Of a stretch of DNA of 64,000 nt, positions 1 to 11,609 are shown in pieces; positions within the stretch are counted from its first letter, which is position 1; every line of letters begins with the position of its first letter. The position numbers and the translations under genes are program-made. The notes under the pieces are model-generated. The model was not told the origin of the DNA, ran no database searches, and was given only the letters and a program-made list of their open reading frames with translations. Source of the stretch: Thysanoteuthis rhombus (lineage: Eukaryota > Mollusca > Cephalopoda > Oegopsida > Thysanoteuthidae); the NCBI GenBank assembly GCA_963457665.1, contig OY735212.1, positions 11,816,683-11,880,682 on the forward strand. The letters are read 5' to 3'.

Positions 1-874
1 AAATTTCAAATCCTGTTCCGGCCATGCAGTGCTTTTGCCGCAAATACATTAAATACAGGGGAATGAATGATATCATTGAATTCAGTGCATCAAATTATGT
101 CAGGATCAAGGAAAAACTTAAAATGAAAAATGACTTTTAAAACTCCATTTGGTCAATGCTATGATTCAGCTATATTTGAAAACAACAGATCATCCCAACA
201 AGAGACAATTTATACATTGTACAACATCAAAGTATAGGGGAAACAAAGAGAAATCACTTTTGAAGATTACATAAATTGCATTGACAGATATTGTGAAATG
301 GGTGACTGAAGTGACATAAAGCTGCAAAGCCATCTAGACTATATATCTAACTAGACCTCCCTCTCTTTATTAAAAACTATCAACATCTGGCCAGTAAGAG
401 CGAACAAAAGCTACACTCATACAACTACATACGTTGATATATTTACACACATAAAGCAGGAGTATAAAAAAGTGAAAGAAATTATGATTTTCATTCTTTC
501 ATATAGATATGTTGAGTTAACAGACATGTTTCGCTTATTTGCCATCATCCGTGTGAGGTGAAAGAATGAGAAAGACAATTGTGGCTCCATACATGTCTTG
601 TGGTGAGAATTGGGGAGGATGTGGGGGTTCCAAACCCAAGTTTGACAAGGGATGTTGTAAGAAGAGAAGTATTATATCAATGGTTATAGAGGTGATGTGT
701 TAGTGGCTAGTGTAGATCAGAGAAGTATAATGAAGAAGGGACGGGAAGGAGAAGACAGGGCTGTAAAATGGATAATTTCCTTGGGTTGACCTGGGACGGA
801 ACAGCTGACCCAAGGGAGAAAATATTGTGCAATTTATAGAAAGTCTAAAGTTAAGTATGTGTATAAGTGGGAGT
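1..874. other. No gene recognised
   Basis: AT-rich unique-looking sequence, purine-rich on the plus strand from about 540 to 850. No long frame, TIR or SINE landmark seen. Confidence 0.5.
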
Positions 875-1176
875 GATTAGTGAAATGGGTAAAGGGAGAA
901 GGTAAAGTAAATGTGTGTAAGATGCAGGATGCATATGAGTATATGCGTAAGAGTCATGCAGGATGCGTATGAGTGTGTGTGTGTATGTGTGAAAGAGTTA
1001 TGTAGGATACAATGAGTGCGTGTGTTTAAGCCTACAAGATGCGTGTAGTATAAGTGGGATGTCGAAAAATTAACGTTTTCTAAACAGAAAAGAAATAAAA
1101 GATGGGAAGAAATATAGGAAATCGTTGTGTGTGTTTTGGAAAACATTATCATTTGAATATATTAGATGCCTTAATG

Positions 1177-1346
<170 letters not shown>

Positions 1347-1611
1347 GAAGTGTTTTATAATCCTGTGTTGGGAGGGAGATCAAAAGCGTGGTCCGTTTCT
1401 TAGCGGTATAGTATCAAGGCAGTTTTTTATGGTCGTCTTTTAAAAGAACCGATAAACATTTTTGGGCAATTCTTCCACGGTATTTTGTATATATTCGCCT
1501 CGGGTGTTCAGACGTTTAAGCGTTTGCAACGTTTTTTATGTTTTTGTTTCGATGCGTAGTTTTAGCTTTGTAAGATGTTTTCTGAGTTATGTTGTTGAAT
1601 TTATAGACAGG

Positions 1612-1615
<4 letters not shown>

Positions 1616-1658
<43 letters not shown>
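1616..1658. repeat. (TA)n microsatellite at the 5' edge of SINE-A
   Basis: About 40 bp of pure TA ending at the SINE-A head. The SINE's other end leads to a mixed AT/GT tract at 1890-1945. Confidence 0.9.
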
Positions 1659-1659
<1 letters not shown>

Positions 1660-1895
1660 ATGCTCTTCCAACATGGAACGGAGCACTCTGGTGGACTGGG
1701 AATATATGCATAAATAAATATATCGCCTAAATTCAACCTTACTGACGTCCAGTTCCGTGGAGTAGAGGGAGGATACCAGCCTAAAGCTAAGGTTTCGATC
1801 CTACCTCGTGGTACTAGATGGGATAATGGATAGTCTAAACCCACTCTGAAGAGTTGTAATACAACGAAACAATTTTCTGTGGATGACACAATATT
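1660..1895 (+). repeat. SINE-A copy (tRNA-like), near full length
   Basis: Order seen: ATGCTCTTCCAACATGGAAC, GAGCACTCTGGTGGA, GCATAAATAAATATATCGCC, CCAGTTCCGTGGAGTAGAGG, then GGTTTCGATCCTACC, which resembles a tRNA B box. It ends with GAAGAGTTGTAATACAACG and GTGGATGACACAATATTATA running into a dinucleotide tract. It is flanked by (TA)n on the left and AT/GT repeats on the right. The A-box-like region is clearest in the 55.8-kb copy. Confidence 0.75.
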
Positions 1896-2029
1896 ATATA
1901 TGTATATATGTGTGTGCGTGTGTGTGCGCGTGCGTGGGTGCATGAGTGTGTTCGTCGGACACCATCCGACGCAACCATTTTTAAATTTGACTTAATATGT
2001 AACATGGATCCAATCTTCCACAATCCAAT

Positions 2030-2150
2030 CTTTATAAATGCAACATATTACTGTGAAATTCTATTTATTGCACAGTGAATGCATCATTTGGCCAAGATGA
2101 GTGTAAATCGAATAAACAATCAAAGAAAATTATTAAACAGCTGATCATTT
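2030..2150 (-). repeat. SINE-B body fragment
   Basis: GTAAATCGAATAAACAATCA with AAGAAAATTATTAAACAGC aligns with the 43.0-kb and 43.3-kb copies. The tail side TTACTGTGAAATTCTATTTA is diverged. TTATATATCCATTTCTTGAT near 2200 resembles the tail but lies in the opposite sense. Confidence 0.45.
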
Positions 2151-2244
2151 AAAATGGAGTTCAAAGCAATATAACGCGTATACTATAATGTCCCTCGGAT
2201 TATATATCCATTTCTTGATAATTCGATCCAATCTGCATTTTTTT

Positions 2245-3059
2245 CTCTGGCAAAGGCTAGGGGGCTTTTTCGCAATTGACTAGACTGATGATTGCCTTTT
2301 CACCGCTACCTACCATCTTCATTCAGTCTCTACTGGTTGTTGCACTGCAGTGCAAGATAAAATGGAAACTTCATTTCCGTCAGGATGTCGGATGCTATTT
2401 TGACGCGGATACACGTTGATATGATTTTCATCTCTCCGTCAAAACATTCGCTAACCTTCTTCAGTCGACCACAGAGATGGACAGCCTGCATGGTACTGGT
2501 CTCACGACGCTTTGCAATGATATTACGGTCAGTGTGATCATTCAAATATAGCATGCAGGTGATATCCAAAGATGAATGATCGAATTAATCCTTTTAGTTG
2601 CTCCTTACAGCTCATTCTTCGCGTGAATTTCCAGCAAAACGTACAAATTCTCATCTAATAATATTGTCATTACCAGCCAAATAGTGATTCACTCACTTGT
2701 CGCAATTATAGGCTTGGAAAAATAAGCACGTTTGGTCTGTAACAATCTTCCTACGGAAACTTCTATTTTTAAGCAATAACTTTTTATCAACTATCTTAAC
2801 CAGTTGATCTCAACCTGCCCATGCACCTTTTCTTATCATAGTCCAGAATATCATTCCTTGCTTTCAAAATTGTCTGACCCAAGAAGTACATTCCGAAATT
2901 GTATCTAGCAATGTGTGATTCAAATCGCCCCCTACCTTTGAAGCCCTAAGATACCCCCAGTTTGAAAACCCCTCATTCAAGACTATTTTATGATGCAAAT
3001 AAATAATTTAGATGACTCGTCCAAAAGAGTTGCTAAATACTTTTTTGACCAACGCTGAT
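2245..3059. other. No gene recognised
   Basis: Short frames only (a 79-codon minus frame at 2330-2569 with no known motif). No repeat family identified. Confidence 0.45.
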
Positions 3060-3295
3060 ATAAGGAGATGCAGGGTGGTCGAGCAGGTAACGTTCCGAAG
3101 AATGGACTTGGTGAGCCAGGTTCAAACTCCAGCTTTGGAAGTTTGTGTTCATTTCGCTCTGATACCTTTGGTTATGGCATGAATCTATCGTCTCCCTCAG
3201 TTATGGGTAGTGTAGCGTAGGGTGAAGTATGTGATGCCCCTTCGGATGCTTGTTGCCTCTGAGTCCAATTCACATATCAAAAATAGAACGAGCGA
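3060..3295 (+). repeat. tRNA-derived SINE (SINE-C), single copy here
   Basis: GTGGTCGAGCAGGTAACG resembles an A box and CCAGGTTCAAACTCCAGC is a good B box 40 bp on, the spacing of a Pol III type II promoter. A tRNA-unrelated body follows (TTCATTTCGCTCTGATACCT to TGCTTGTTGCCTCTGAGTCC). The acceptor stem does not pair, so it is not a functional tRNA. Confidence 0.6.
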
Positions 3296-3299
3296 GTAG

Positions 3300-4035
3300 T
3301 AATGTAGTATATGAGTCAAAAGAGGCGTAAGTTCTATTGCATCTATAGTAGTTAAGAATTATTGGTGATTCCCATATAGTTCTTGGGGTAATCACTTACA
3401 CGAATATTGGTTCTAGTGTTGCTTTTTAGTTCTCGTTGAAGGATAGGTGTCCACTGTGTTTGTGGGCCCACATGGACATCAGTGGAAATGTTGAAGGAGG
3501 AAACGAGATGTATGGAGAGAACATGCGTGTCAAGTATGATTGTGGACGTGAAGACAAAAAAAAAAGTTTTTTTACAAGTATTTATATGAACAAACGAAAA
3601 GAACATTTGATGCACAACATTTACGACGAATCAAGAATGAAAATGGAATACATGTAATGAAAACATTGATACGATCGATTGTGTAAAGAAGAGAAGAGAA
3701 GAGTCCAGTTCAGTTTTGAGGGTTGTACCTATACGTAAAGAAATAAATAAAGGAAAGAATGAGTATTTAGAGGACACGTGATATAACCAGTCTAATGTTT
3801 GGTTTATTTATTGAATGGAGCCTGGTTAGTAGTGTCACCGATATATAATGAGTGTTATAGTTGACCAAGCTATATTATAAAAAAGGCAGTTAATTCAAGT
3901 TGGGAACGAGAAGGAGATAAAAGGGGCAAAATAGTAATTGCAGGGTTTGCGTTGTCACCCAAAATAGTATTTGCAGTTTAGCAGTAGATATAAAGTTCTT
4001 GTGAATTCTCACATCAAGGAAGGTAAGTGACAAAA
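3300..4035. other. No gene recognised
   Basis: Overlapping opposite frames of 73-87 codons at 3352-3657 have ordinary AT-rich composition and no motif. Confidence 0.45.
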
Positions 4036-4039
4036 GACA

Positions 4040-4150
4040 ATCTCCCAACTCTGGAATGGAGCACTCTGGCGGATGAGGAATAGTGCATAAGTAAATATAT
4101 CGCTTAAATTCGGTCCTACTATTGACTATCCAGTTCGGGACAGGGGTAAA
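4040..4150 (+). repeat. SINE-A copy, 3'-truncated
   Basis: Shares CTCTGGAATGGAGCACTCTG, GTGCATAAGTAAATATATCG and CCAGTTCGGGACAGGGGTAA with the other copies, then departs before the B-box-like region. Confidence 0.6.
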
Positions 4151-4469
4151 ATGCCGGCTTATATAGTCACGTGTGTTCATGGTTTTTATTAATAGTCTAG
4201 CTAAAATAAGGATGTTGCATTTAATTCTTAACTAAAAATATAGGAGGTGCCACGCGTGGATAACTGATGTCATAGCCAGTCTAAGGGAATAAAAACATAA
4301 TGCTATCCCTTAGTTTCCACAAGTTTTGAATCACCAGTGCTCAAAATTTCTCCCCACCAAAGTACCGAAAATCAGTCTTGTTTGAAGACGTGATTGTTCA
4401 AGCATATTCTTGCCAGGCCAAGGTGGAACCCTCAAACCCTACAAGGCTGTTCAAGATGTAGGTTGTTGC

Positions 4470-4480
4470 ACACACACACA

Positions 4481-4570
<90 letters not shown>
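4470..4570. repeat. (CA)n(TA)n microsatellite
   Basis: CA with one interruption from 4470 to about 4527, then TA to 4563. Confidence 0.95.
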
Positions 4571-4571
<1 letters not shown>

Positions 4572-5352
4572 CAATCTACATCTTCAGAATCGCTGTAGTA
4601 GTTCCCAGGCCTGGGTGAAGGAGGGGGATGGACACGGATTTACCAATTCCACCGTTCTTCCCACTATTTACCGAAAATCGGCCTTGTTTGATAGTGTACT
4701 CCAGGTAATTCAAGCACGATATTGGTTGAGCTAAAATTGGAACTCTCCAGTCATATAGAGCAGTCAATATAGAAAAAGTACACCCCCATCTTGGGAGTCG
4801 CTACAGTAGGTTCTGGGCCCCAGATGAAGCAGGGGGTTGGACGTGGGGTTACTAACTTTACCGCGTATAAACGTATTGCTTCTGATACTGCAACATATTG
4901 GTTTAGTCCCTATTCTCCAAATAGAGTGTAAAAGGAATAAAAAAATAAATAGCTGGAAGCCGATCGTATATTTCTTTATTCATAAAGCTATTTCCAATAT
5001 CTATTGCATTCTGAGATCAGATATTTTTCCATCGCATGCGTGAATGTACACATGAATTAGTTTCGCTATTTCTCTATATTTTTTTAAAGCTTAGCCAGAT
5101 AAACGTCTTCTAGTTTCCAAGGCTACTCGTCTGTGGAAGAAGAAGTTATGTATTTTCTAAAACTTATTTATCATTTTTCCATCATCATAAGGCAGAGTTG
5201 TTGGTTTCAAGCAAAGTGATTAGAATGAACTTCGCTGAGCAACGGGGAAAATGTTTTTATGACATAGTTCAGCACAATTTTTGTGCCTGCTTAGTGGGTT
5301 TTACTTTCTGATTTTTTCTGCATTAATCTTCATCATTATCATCATTATTATT

Positions 5353-5510
5353 ATTCCCTTCAAACTTTGCATTTATGACCAGGACACTGATATCCATGTG
5401 TAATTCTTTTTCTCACCCAACATAATTAAGAGTACAAATTTGCCCGCTGACCAAGTGAAAATAAGTAGAATTCAAATTGTCTTGGTCGAAAAACAAAGTT
5501 TGAAAGGAAT
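5353..5510. mobile_element. 158-bp MITE with ~35-bp terminal inverted repeats
   Basis: The left end ATTCCCTTCAAACTTTG (5353-5369) is matched by CAAAGTTTGAAAGGAAT (5494-5510) in reverse complement with one mismatch. Pairing continues into GACCAGGAC on the left and GTCTTGGTC on the right. There is no coding content. A second, longer-diverged copy lies at 19559-19711 and a half copy at 25550-25660. Confidence 0.7.
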
Positions 5511-5609
5511 ATTTGACATTTTTTTGTACTTTTTAGACACAATCAGTCAGAAAATAACTCTCATTAGCTAGGAACAATAAATGTTTTTAAAATGTTGCAT
5601 AGTGTAAAT

Positions 5610-6025
5610 GAGAACCGTGCAATGTGCCCATGAAAGAATCATGCTCAACCTCACATGGAGAAACCATAGCGCAATACATCCAGGAGAAGACTGGTGTCTG
5701 GGACATCATAGAATCCATTAAAAATCTCAAATTGCGATTGGCTGGCTATATTGCAAGAATGGCAGACAACTGATGGACATCGCAACTCACGACATGGATC
5801 CCAAGAGATCACATGTGCAACTGAGGCTTGCAGAGTACTAGATGGAGAGACGAACTAGACGAATTTAGAAAGTACTGGCTCCGCATCGCCCTCGATAGAG
5901 AAGTGTGGTGAATCCTGGGGAAGGTCTTTGTCCAACGACGGACGTTAAAAGAATGATGATGATGAAGATGATGATGATCATGGTAGTGGTGGTGGTGGTG
6001 TTGATGATGATGATGATGATGATGT
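5610..6025 (+). mobile_element. RTE-like LINE 3' fragment with (GAT)n tail
   Basis: The degenerate translation contains HERIMLNLTWR, a GHVARM-like ARMADN block, TTWIPRDH, RWRDELDEFRKYWL and LGKVFVQRRTLKE. This is the family's C-terminal region after the reverse transcriptase. An in-frame stop replaces the W of the DNRW motif. The coding end runs into (GATGAT)n, a trinucleotide tail of the kind found on RTE-clade LINEs. It is 5'-truncated. Confidence 0.75.
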
Positions 6026-6029
6026 AATC

Positions 6030-8025
6030 TAGCTTCTCCGTAGTCGGCCTGTTTAATTATTCATTATTCTTATCTTCAATAAAATAAATAGAATCAACGA
6101 TACCCACATACTTTCTTTATGAGATCATTGAAGTTGAATGAAATCTACAGAGTTTAGGATGTAATAAGCGTAGCCTGATCATAATCAGCCATTGAAGTCT
6201 GTTTTTAAACAAAAATAAAAAATGAACCGAAAATCACGTACGTGTACATAAACATTTAGCCCATTTATTGCCAAGGAGTATAGACCTTCCCCAATGTCTG
6301 TTGCTGTAAGTGTAAGATATGGTGAATGATTGGCCTTACCCCGCCAAGCCTAGCTTACAACGTTGGGTAGAACTGGACTGATCTTACCCAGGCAGCCCAG
6401 TTTAAGACTCCTCAACAACTTAGAACGCATTTTGCATTATATAAGACGCAGTTTTTTTTTCTTTTTTCACAAATTTGACCCTCAAAATCACACTGGACCC
6501 TTCATGGTGAAAGTCAGGCTCAGTTCAACAATTATGACAACATTATAATGAATTTTAGATACTACAGCACTGGAACAACGGGTCTTTTTATGATTTAATT
6601 AAAAATTAAGAATGATTTGAAAAAAATTATAAAAATTATAAAAGCAAAAAAATTCATAAATAAACCCATTTGTGGTTTTATATTTATTCATCATTCATTA
6701 TTTGTTGACGGAAAATTCCTCTATGGGCACATCCGTTAATGATTTACATTAGAAATGCGTATTCAATTAATCTAAGTTTTAAACAATGTACGAAACTCTA
6801 TTTTAAGACTTACAAGCTTATCAGTACAGAGAAATACCAGTCAAGAGCACCCTGTCCTCTAAGCTTGCTGCAACGCAAATTTATAATAAAGATATCTGAA
6901 ATGGAATGTGTATATCTATATATTTCATATATTCCATCATTTTTGACGGTTCGGGTAAACTAGTAGATGAATAGACAAAGAGCCACGTTTTGATTTCATC
7001 TATTAAAACCCATCGTTTTGTCAGAGCTTCTTTCACGTCATAAACTGAACGAGTTTCTTGTGTAAACCAACATAAAATCTGAGTCTACCCGTTATTTTTA
7101 TTATTTGTTTTGAACTTATATTTTGACGTCAAAAATCTGACTCCCTTACGATGGAATCGTCGACGTTCTCATGGCTAAGTTTTAATTCACATCCAATGTA
7201 CGAGACCCGAGTAGTGTTATTGAGTTGTCTCCCTTTCCGTTGAAAAACGAGTATGTCTTGGTAGAGTATTGTTTCTGCCTCGTAACACACAAGACCCATC
7301 TAATCACTTCATCCTCTGGATCAGCGTGTGAGCTTCAAAGACAAAAGGCGGGTAAGTTCTCTGGTTACTTAACTCAAACGTGAGCTGACTTTCCTCCGTG
7401 TTAACCCTATGATCACGGACAACGCATGAGGCATTAACGGGGTTATCAAGTGCAAACTTCAAATGTGGAGATGAAACAGGATTATAAGCGTACTTAGTGA
7501 GAAGTAAAATGAATCTGACTGTATTTTCTTTTGTCTAACGATTGTTTGCTTTTCTCGGTCTATATTTTCAGGTCCCGCACAAAGCTAGGAATAGGCTAAG
7601 ACCTGATGGCAAATGTAGGTCCCATTTCAAACAGCTCATTAAGTATTTTTGTAATCGATGCTTGATATCTACTACCTTTGTCCCATGATAGTTGTTACAT
7701 TTGCGTGTATATTTCATGCACTAAATGTAATAAGTATTACGGGACAGATGGAGTACAGATGTGATAGAATAGGGCTGGAATTAGGGGCAACGAAACTCCG
7801 AGGGGGCAATATATCTGATGAAACCTGAATAAAAAATAACCCCAAAATATCTTTGAAAAAATAATAAGAAAAATCACCCCCAAAATTACAGGGGCTTACA
7901 AAAGGACCTAGCACCACCTTTGTGTAGAATAACAAGCTCAACATTCAACAAAAAAAAACAATCAGTTAAAAAGAAAAAAAAGTATACAGCCAATGCATCT
8001 TCCTGATATTCACCTAAGGTGATAA
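6030..8025. other. No gene recognised
   Basis: AT-rich. A less AT-rich part at 7140-7450 contains GGCGGGTAAGTTCTC near 7350, a donor-like site, but no supporting frame. An A-rich run is at 7949-7982. Confidence 0.4.
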
Positions 8026-8027
8026 AA

Positions 8028-8420
8028 GATGGAACCTAACCAACGTGCACAGGAGAGAAACATGCTCAATAGCAAATGGAGATATCAAAAGACAGTAGAG
8101 TATTTGAAAGAATAGAAGAGAAGTCAGAGATATAAGAGAATCCATTAGAAGACTCAAATGGCAATGGGCAGGTCATGATGCAAAAATGGTAGGCACTTGC
8201 GGGGCATCATGACTCACAACGTGAATTCCCAGAGATCATATGCAAAAGCCGACAGTAAATAGAATCGTGCAACGAATTAGACTAGTTCAGAAATTACTGG
8301 CTCTACGTGATAACAAGTTCTGGTGAATCTTGAGGAAGGTCTATGTCCAACGTCTGACGCTAAGAGGCTGTGGATGATAATGATGATCATCATGATCATC
8401 ATCATGATCATGATCATCCT
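8028..8420 (+). mobile_element. RTE-like LINE 3' fragment, strongly decayed
   Basis: Nucleotide similarity to the RTE tail is clear: the conserved start near 8049 (gtgcacaggagagaaacatg), the GGTCTATGTCCAACG segment near 8338, and then (GAT)n and (ATC)n mixtures. Several small deletions and stops break the frame. The terminal repeat forms short self-complementary GATCATCATGATC units. Confidence 0.65.
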
Positions 8421-8984
8421 CATCTATGGGTACATGTAGTACTGATGGGGTATTCACAAGTGATAGAACTTCTGATGAAGTAATAGAACAGAATAAAAGA
8501 AGTCGTAGGATCTATAAAAAGTATTTCTTTCATAAATGTATACAAGACAATAGAGTAAAATACTCTGATAAGACACAATGGAATTGCACTTTCATGTCAA
8601 TTCTGTGTTGAGAATTTTTCTGTATTAATCTTTTATAAAATCTTTCTTCTTATATATCAATATTTTGTGCTATAGAGTCCTCCTTGACTCTCTTTAAAAC
8701 ATCTATATCCTTCTACTTGAGGGTTACCCCTTTGCCTCTCTCAGGTGTGGAACAGGCCCGTAAATTGTTAGCCCTGAACGACTGGACCTACTTCCTCCCC
8801 TCGTCTTTTCTGGCCTATATATCTCTCAGCATCTTTGTCTTTAAGCTTTGCTGTAGGTTGCCATTTCTTTCTGCTGTGATATGTTTCAGACATGTTATGC
8901 CCATAAAACGGTACATGTAATTTTGGGGGGTAGGATATGGACAAAAAAAGGCCTGAAACTCTAACCATAGATGCCCAAGTTCTG

Positions 8985-9097
8985 TTCTTGTCTGAAGATC
9001 TAACAAAAGCAGTGTTGCCAAGTTTATTTACAAGCTTACTTCTAAAATTGAATAAAAATCATCTTAAATTCCCTAGAAACATCTAGAATCTCCATGT
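8985..9097 (+). repeat. Family E repeat (GTGTTGCCAA-type)
   Basis: AGATCTAACAAAAGCAGTGT, TGCCAAGTTTATTTACAAGC and CCCTAGAAACATCTAGAATC match the 42.5-kb and 53.9-kb segments in order. Non-coding and about 110 bp. Confidence 0.55.
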
Positions 9098-9330
9098 TTC
9101 ATCATCATCATCATCATCATCATCGTCGTCGTCGTCGTCGTCGTCGTCCTCGTCGTCATCATCTTCATCATCATCAGTCTTTCAACGTCCGTCATTGGAC
9201 ATAGACCTTCCCGAGGATTCGCCACAATTCTCTATCACGGGCGTCGCAGAGTCAGTATTTTAGTGGAATCGTCTAGTTTTTGAAAGTTGATCTTGCTCTG
9301 CCTAGAGTGATTCTTCGCTTGATATCCTCC
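9098..9330 (-). mobile_element. RTE-like LINE 3' fragment preceded by (ATC)n/(GTC)n
   Basis: This is the same C-terminal segment on the minus strand. The plus strand shows the complementary tail (ATC)n(GTC)n at about 9098-9180, then CAACGTCCGTCATTGGACAT, complement of the terminal coding region. Similarity ends near 9330, so about 150 bp of the element remain. It follows directly on a family E repeat. Confidence 0.7.
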
Positions 9331-9510
9331 TCTTTTGAGGATCTCATAGAGATTCGCTGTCCTAGTAGCTAATATCTTACAAATATTCTTGATTCAGGAT
9401 TGAACATACCTCAGCAAAGAATATTGTACGACATTTGTTTGCTAATTATTGATCAATAATGGATGCCCTATCATTTTAGCTTACACACATGTATATATAT
9501 TAGAAGAATG

Positions 9511-9785
9511 CTAGAAAGAACTTTACACCGTGTTTCGCGTACGAAGCTCGTCAGAAGTGATCTAAAAACACAAGGCATGGTGGGAATTTCAAACAAGATC
9601 TTTATTTGTGTTGCTTCAGTATCATTTCTTGGGAAAGCTAAAGCAACAAAAGCGGAAATCTGATTGGTAGATGTTTGAATAAAGCTAAAGCAACAAGAAC
9701 AACGGTATTGTTTGAAATTCCCTTGGGTTTGCAAATCACTTCAGACGAGCATCTCTCGTGAAACACAGTGTCAAGGTCTTTCTAG
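9511..9785. mobile_element. Foldback/MITE element, 275 bp, arms >100 bp
   Basis: The left arm starts CTAGAAAGAACTTTACACCG and contains GAAGCTCGTCAGAAGTGATC and GGGAATTTCAAACAA. The right arm read in reverse complement starts CTAGAAAGACCTTGACACTG and contains GATGCTCGTCTGAAGTGATT and GGGAATTTCAAACAA. Pairing persists inward to the GTTGCTT segments, leaving only about 50 bp of loop (roughly 9625-9672). It encodes nothing; its RNA would be a long hairpin. Confidence 0.8.
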
Positions 9786-9932
9786 TCTTTTATAAGACTC
9801 TTATAATGCTTTATCTTCATATTAAGTAGATATGTAGCCCTCGAGTTGAATTACATGAATTCAACTTCACTGTCTTTTTAGGTCGATTCCTTTTAGACTC
9901 CCCAAAAGTAGTAGCTATATATGTGCTAATAA

Positions 9933-10019
<87 letters not shown>
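9933..10019. repeat. (TA)n(TG)n(TC)n microsatellite
   Basis: TG from about 9940 to 9977, TC from 9978 to 10018, next to the nested palindrome. Confidence 0.95.
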
Positions 10020-10021
<2 letters not shown>

Positions 10022-10032
10022 ACTATTAGGTG

Positions 10033-10092
10033 CCTGACGTATTCCCTGAGCCCGTATCGAATACGACAGATACGGGAAGGTTCAACGTCAGG
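10033..10092. other. Nested perfect palindromes (potential cruciform)
   Basis: CCTGACGT (10033-10040) pairs with ACGTCAGG (10085-10092), and inside it CCCGTATC (10051-10058) pairs with GATACGGG (10069-10076). The two 8-bp stems share one axis. It follows directly on the (TG)n(TC)n tract. The outer arm contains TGACGT, a CRE-like half site, on both strands. Confidence 0.6.
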
Positions 10093-10267
10093 GATATTGT
10101 GACTAAAACAATCAAAATGAAGATATCACATCGAATAGATTCTTGAGAAAATGGCGATAAATCCCGATCTCAGAATTCCGAATAGTTTATAAATGTGGCA
10201 ATAAATGCAATACTAAATCTCAGAATACCTGAAAAATCAAGATTATTACCACTGCTAATCTGCAAAC

Positions 10268-10710
10268 CGGTCGGGTTAGTCACTCAATAGAAACTGTCAC
10301 CTGACCAACGTCTTTTTGCGGCATGTCATGTCGGGGGTAATCGATTAAAAAATTGGAAAAAGGGGTGATCAATGAATAAGTTACTTTTTTCGCCTTTTGT
10401 TGGGCAGTAATTTTTTTTATGTTCAAATTTTTGGAAAACAAGCAAGAAAACTGCCTGACACAAACTAAAGGATAAATTTAGCATACACGTACGTTGTAAA
10501 TGAAACCCGAATTTAAAAAAAAAATCTATTTCTGTTTGGAAATTTTCAAAAAACAAAAAGTGTTTTCTGTAGATATAAGGTGTAAACATTCAAATTTTCA
10601 GCCCTCTAGTTCCATTGGTGTGTTCTGTATGCATGACACAAAATAGGCGGCCAGAGTCCCTAGAAAACTGGAGAAACCTTTGCTGACAGTTTTGGTTGAT
10701 GGTTTTTTTA
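10268..10710 (+). repeat. Family F repeat, near full length (~430 bp)
   Basis: Starts GGGTTAGTCACTCAATAGAA, ACTGTCACCTGACCAACG, then a GGAAAAAGGGGTGATCAATG block, a T-rich middle, CCCTCTAGTTCCATTGGTG, and ends CTTTGCTGACAGTTTTGGTT. The ends share AAACTGTCA in opposite orientation, so the element may be a non-autonomous DNA transposon with short imperfect TIRs. No coding capacity. Confidence 0.7.
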
Positions 10711-11609
10711 TAATATCGTGTAAGATAATCAGAAAGGAAAAAAGATGACAGGAGGGCCACGGTTGTTGTTTTCTATAACCAAAATTGAGCAAATTTGGTA
10801 CTGGGCAAATCTACTTTGTTTCAAAAATAGAGATTTTGCATCGGAGGAAGATTTACGAAAAATAATAATCCATTACACACGAATTATATGAGACAATGCA
10901 AATATACACGAACAATATATTCTAAAAATGCGTATTCTGCTGTTATTTAATGATCTATATTTTTTTCCTGACAGATCAAAAAATACGGCAAGCGAATCAA
11001 AAATATAAGTAAATTAAAAATCCTGCCGGGAAATTAAAAAACATATAGCTTGTAACTTAAAAAGACGGCAAGTACATTAGATGGTGGGACGTACAAACAA
11101 ATGAAACTCTAAACTCAAAGTAAGGCATTTGTATTCAACACAAAACAATTGCTAAGTAAATGACAAAAATGCTCAAGAAACAAAAATCAAAATACTTCTT
11201 AACATTTCTTAAATGACATTTATAACAAAATAACGTCTGAAAAGGATATAAAATTACAGAAATATAACTTAAACAAGTCCAACCTCACACGAAGGAGAAG
11301 GGTAGCACTCTGCCAATGCTGCGAGTCTAAAGTGAGCCGTGAGATGTATTTTGCGTCCTGTGTCACCAGGCACGGGCGTAGTAATATACCCTCTTACATC
11401 ACTGACTTTTTTTTCGAATGGCGCTATAAATATTGAGCTTCTTCTGAATTTTGATAAGGCCTGTAAGGTTTTAACGGCTACATGGAACACTACCCTAAGT
11501 CATCGTTTCTGATAACCAATCAATGATGATTTTAGAGGAAAATGTCATCACTTTTAGTATGTAAGTTGAGTGAGTTTCGTTCCTTAGTACAGAGTAGAAA
11601 ACATAAGCT

